From: GCA-2697345 sp049602715
Lineage (GTDB): Bacteria > Pseudomonadota > Alphaproteobacteria > Rhodobacterales > Rhodobacteraceae
Direction of reading: 5' to 3'
NCBI GenBank assembly: GCA_049602715.1
Contig: JBMYRX010000028.1
Coordinates: 1-26,304 of the forward strand
Length of the DNA: 26,304 nt
This document shows, piece by piece, positions 23,857-26,304 of this stretch (positions are counted from its first letter, which is position 1; every line of letters begins with the position of its first letter). A program made the position numbers and the translations under genes. The notes beneath the pieces were generated by a model that saw nothing but the letters and a program-made list of their open reading frames with translations, did no database searches and was not told the origin of the DNA.

Positions 23857-24636
23857 TTATTTTCCCCGCCAGACAGGGGCTCGTTTTTCGGAAAAAGCTT
23901 TAGCGCCCTCCAATTGATCTTCGCTCGAGTATAATGTGTCAACAGTCTCTAATTTTCTATTAGTAATTTTTTTCATTGTGCTTTGGAAACTATTATTTTC
24001 AGCTTCTCTTACGATTTCTTTTATAGCGGCATAAACAAGTGGTGGTCCAGAGGCTAATAGTTCAGCTAACTCCCAGGCTCTGGAGAGTAAGTTCTCATGT
24101 TTGACTACTTCATTAACAAGACCCCATTTGTATGCTTCCTCAGCGTCAAACCAACGGCCCGTAAAGAGTAGCTCCATTGCTATATGATAAGGGATACGTT
24201 TTGGAAGTTTTACACTTGCCGCATCTGCAACTGTTCCTGAAAGTATTTCAGGTAGTGCAAAGGTTGAGTGATCAGATGAGATTATAATATCAGCACTCAT
24301 TGCCAACTCCAGACCACCACCACATGCAATACCATTTACTGCCGCAATTATTGGCTTATTTAAATTTGGTAACTCTTGTATGCCACCAAAGCCACCAACT
24401 CCATAATCTCCATCAACTTCCTCACCACCTGCTGCTGCTTTGAGGTCCCACCCAGCACAGAAGAATTTGTCTCCTTGACCGGTTATTATGGCAACCCTAG
24501 TTTCTGGATTATCCCTAAATGTCTCAAAAACCCTACCCATATCCTTACTGGTTTGAAGGTCTATAGCGTTGGCCTTGGGTCGGTCTAAAACAACTTCTAA
24601 AATAGACCCTTTAACTCTAGTTTTTATGGTTGTCAT
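23857..24636 (-). CDS. Enoyl-CoA hydratase/isomerase family, CaiD-like
   Basis: This 259-residue crotonase-fold protein shows the two acid positions of hydratases: Glu110 (G-G-G-L-E-L) and Glu130 (A-L-P-E-I). The oxyanion-hole glycines lie in F-F-C-A-G-W-D-L-K at 58-66 and A-C-G-G-G. Both glutamates sit at nearly the same distances as in E. coli CaiD. Close Rhodobacterales relatives are annotated carnitinyl-CoA dehydratase, though the true substrate is not proven. The start is the ATG at 24636 with GGAGAG upstream; it overlaps the stop of the acyl-CoA synthetase (ATGA), so the pair is translationally coupled. An upstream TTG/ATG in frame would extend into the synthetase gene and is not needed. 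Confidence 0.88.
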   Translation of the reverse strand: MTTIKTRVKGSILEVVLDRPKANAIDLQTSKDMGRVFETFRDNPETRVAIITGQGDKFFCAGWDLKAAAGGEEVDGDYGVGGFGGIQELPNLNKPIIAAVNGIACGGGLELAMSADIIISSDHSTFALPEILSGTVADAASVKLPKRIPYHIAMELLFTGRWFDAEEAYKWGLVNEVVKHENLLSRAWELAELLASGPPLVYAAIKEIVREAENNSFQSTMKKITNRKLETVDTLYSSEDQLEGAKAFSEKRAPVWRGK

Positions 24637-26304
24637 AAGTCTCTCTCCATAATTAATGCATCCGCTATGTATGTCCCCTGATTGTTGCATATAAGCGGGT
24701 TAATTTCTAATTCTAATATTCTTTCAGAATATTTTACCACATAACTTTGCAGAGCCATAATTGTTTCTAGGAGAGCATTGATATCAGCCCCTTCCAACCC
24801 CCTATACCCAGATAGAATCTTCCAAACTTTTAATTTTTTTAAAGCTGATTCTATTTCTCTTTTTGAACTTGGAACTAATATGCTGATATTATCATTTGAG
24901 AGTTCTGAGAAAACTCCGCCAGAGCCAAGCGTTAAAACGAACCCCTGACTATAATTATTAATTATACCTACTAGTAACTCAATACCTTTTGGAAGCATTT
25001 CCTCAATTAAGAATGGTTTAAAACCAGATAACGCGTTCGCACTGTCTTTGACCTGTTGCACTGTATTACAGTTTAAGTAAACGCCGTTATTCTCTGTTTT
25101 ATGTGCAAAGCTTAGTGATTTGACAGCAACTGGGAATTTTAAAGCTTTAATTGAGAAGTCTATATCATTGACCGTCTCGCAGGTTACCCCTTTTGGAATA
25201 TGTAATCCAATATCTCGCAAAACTAATTTAGCTTGGAATTCGGTTAGTCTTTTTGTTTTATTAAGCTCTGGCGAAAGTAATAGAGGTTTTTGAACCTTTG
25301 CCTTTTTTTGAATACTTACTCTGCAGGCCGTTAAAGCTTCCATTAAACCGTTGAATGCGACTATGCCATTTTCTAAAAGTTTTTCTGCTATTTCTTCCGG
25401 CATTAGTTCTGATAAAGTGGATACCACGGCAATTTTTGCCTGCGTTTGCTCTTTCACTTTTAATATTACATCAGTTGCAATGTGCCAGTCTGATAGATCA
25501 CACCTATCACGCCTAGGGTAATCTAGTATATAAAGTGTTAAAGCAAGTGATGGTATTATGATTGACTTCCAAGCGGTTAACATGGCTTCAGAGTCCCGCC
25601 AAATGTAAGTATGATAATCTAGTGGGTTTGCTAATGCTACTTTCGGACCTAAAGCTTCTCTTAGTTTTTGCGTTTGTTTTACATTAAGTTTTGGAAACTC
25701 CAGGCCTAAGTCAATTCCTAGATCCGCAACCATCGCAGCTTCTCCACCTGAGCAGCTTACTGAAGCAATCTTATTAGATTTTAACTCGCCATAACAGTGA
25801 AGGAGCTTCAGTGTTTCCAGGAAAGTTGATAGATCTATTATTTTTTTAATATTTAATCGTTCTAGTAACGCATCATCGGCGATATGATTTCCAGCTATTG
25901 ATGCAGTATGGGATGCTGTGGCAGCTTTTGCTTCATTTGTTTTCCCAGTTTTTATGGCAATCAGGGGAACTTTCTGTTCTCTCGCCTTTTTTGACAGTTT
26001 TTCCCAGCTTCTAAGATTTTTAAAACCCTCTATGTGAAACCCAATCGCGGTGACTCTTTTATCATTTAAAAGGTATAATGCTACTTGTGCCTGATCTAAC
26101 TGAAGCTGATTTCCACAAGCTATAACATAAGAAATTGGAAGGCCTCTGCTCTGCATAGTTAAATTTATAGCCATATTAGAACTTTGTGTAAGTATGGCGA
26201 CACCCTTCTTTACTGGTTTACAACCGTGTTGATCTGGCCAGAGAGCAACATTATCCAAAGCATTTATGAACCCATAACAATTTGGTCCTAAAATTCTAAA
26301 GCCA
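24633..26304 (-). CDS. ADP-forming acyl-CoA synthetase / acetate-CoA ligase family (5' end missing)
   Basis: The frame is open to the right edge, so the start lies outside; about 556 residues are seen. The first visible residues, R-I-L-G-P-N-C-Y-G-F-I-N, are the end of the CoA-binding domain. Then comes the succinyl-CoA-ligase-like part with S-H-T-A-S-I-A-G (about 25915-25890), whose His corresponds to the phosphorylated His of this superfamily, and the S-C-S-G-G-E-A-A segment near 25755. The last third (about 25270-24640) is an ATP-grasp domain opening with L-T-E-F-Q-A-K and containing the V-A-V-K-S-L-S segment. The domain order alpha-beta in one chain matches fused ADP-forming acyl-CoA synthetases. 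It is coupled to the CaiD-like gene by ATGA, so it is likely to activate the acid that the hydratase then handles. The substrate is unknown. Confidence 0.9.
   Translation of the reverse strand, partial: GFRILGPNCYGFINALDNVALWPDQHGCKPVKKGVAILTQSSNMAINLTMQSRGLPISYVIACGNQLQLDQAQVALYLLNDKRVTAIGFHIEGFKNLRSWEKLSKKAREQKVPLIAIKTGKTNEAKAATASHTASIAGNHIADDALLERLNIKKIIDLSTFLETLKLLHCYGELKSNKIASVSCSGGEAAMVADLGIDLGLEFPKLNVKQTQKLREALGPKVALANPLDYHTYIWRDSEAMLTAWKSIIIPSLALTLYILDYPRRDRCDLSDWHIATDVILKVKEQTQAKIAVVSTLSELMPEEIAEKLLENGIVAFNGLMEALTACRVSIQKKAKVQKPLLLSPELNKTKRLTEFQAKLVLRDIGLHIPKGVTCETVNDIDFSIKALKFPVAVKSLSFAHKTENNGVYLNCNTVQQVKDSANALSGFKPFLIEEMLPKGIELLVGIINNYSQGFVLTLGSGGVFSELSNDNISILVPSSKREIESALKKLKVWKILSGYRGLEGADINALLETIMALQSYVVKYSERILELEINPLICNNQGTYIADALIMERDL

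Noticed and set aside
1..26304. Mobile elements, CRISPR arrays, toxin-antitoxin or defence genes
   Set aside because: No transposase, integrase, repeat-spacer pattern, phage gene or defence domain was seen; the window is housekeeping and metabolic genes with uniform base composition by eye.

Overview
The window is a gene-dense, AT-rich (mid-30s % G+C by eye) stretch of bacterial chromosome. The gene set and order suggest an alphaproteobacterium, most likely a streamlined marine Rhodobacterales (low-GC Roseobacter-type). This rests on an alpha-type SerC-SerA pair divergent from SerB, an IalB-family protein next to RlmN, a rhizobial-type asparaginase II, a CaiD-like crotonase coupled to an ADP-forming acyl-CoA synthetase, and a GTTC-N7-GTTC LexA box. 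The assignment is by recognition only, not by a search. I see no phage, transposon, CRISPR array, tRNA or rRNA, and no gene-free stretch over 300 bases; the longest is about 243 bases.

Layout. Positions 1-5863 (+) form one co-directional run: the 3' part of a CinA/MoaB-like protein, a GNAT acetyltransferase, an AhpD-like peroxidase-related protein, an OmpA-domain protein, a CPBP membrane protease, accD and folC. Overlaps and short gaps suggest an operon ending in fatty-acid and folate genes. Positions 5883-10912 (-) hold zapE, an ornithine cyclodeaminase-family reductase and dnaE2. The dnaE2 gene has a LexA box just upstream and encodes a protein lacking the usual C-terminal OB-fold region. 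Positions 11156-14285 (+) hold a GST, queG, a YeeZ-like NAD(P) epimerase and a lipoprotein L,D-transpeptidase. A CAP-domain lipoprotein (-) and a Tat-exported YkuD protein (+) follow, giving a small cell-wall cluster to 15553, and then a 58-residue membrane peptide gene. Next come rlmN and ialB (-), asparaginase II (+) and a thiolase (-).

Positions 20005-23820 are the complete phosphoserine pathway: serC-serA (-) behind a structured leader RNA, with serB divergent (+). The right end is a translationally coupled CaiD-like crotonase and an ADP-forming acyl-CoA synthetase that runs off the window.

Most of this is core metabolism and housekeeping. The points that deserve a second look are the SOS-controlled but C-terminally short DnaE2 with no imuA/imuB beside it, the serC leader structure, the 58-residue peptide, the clustered wall-modifying exported proteins, and convergent gene ends packed 3-19 bases apart with no visible intrinsic terminators.
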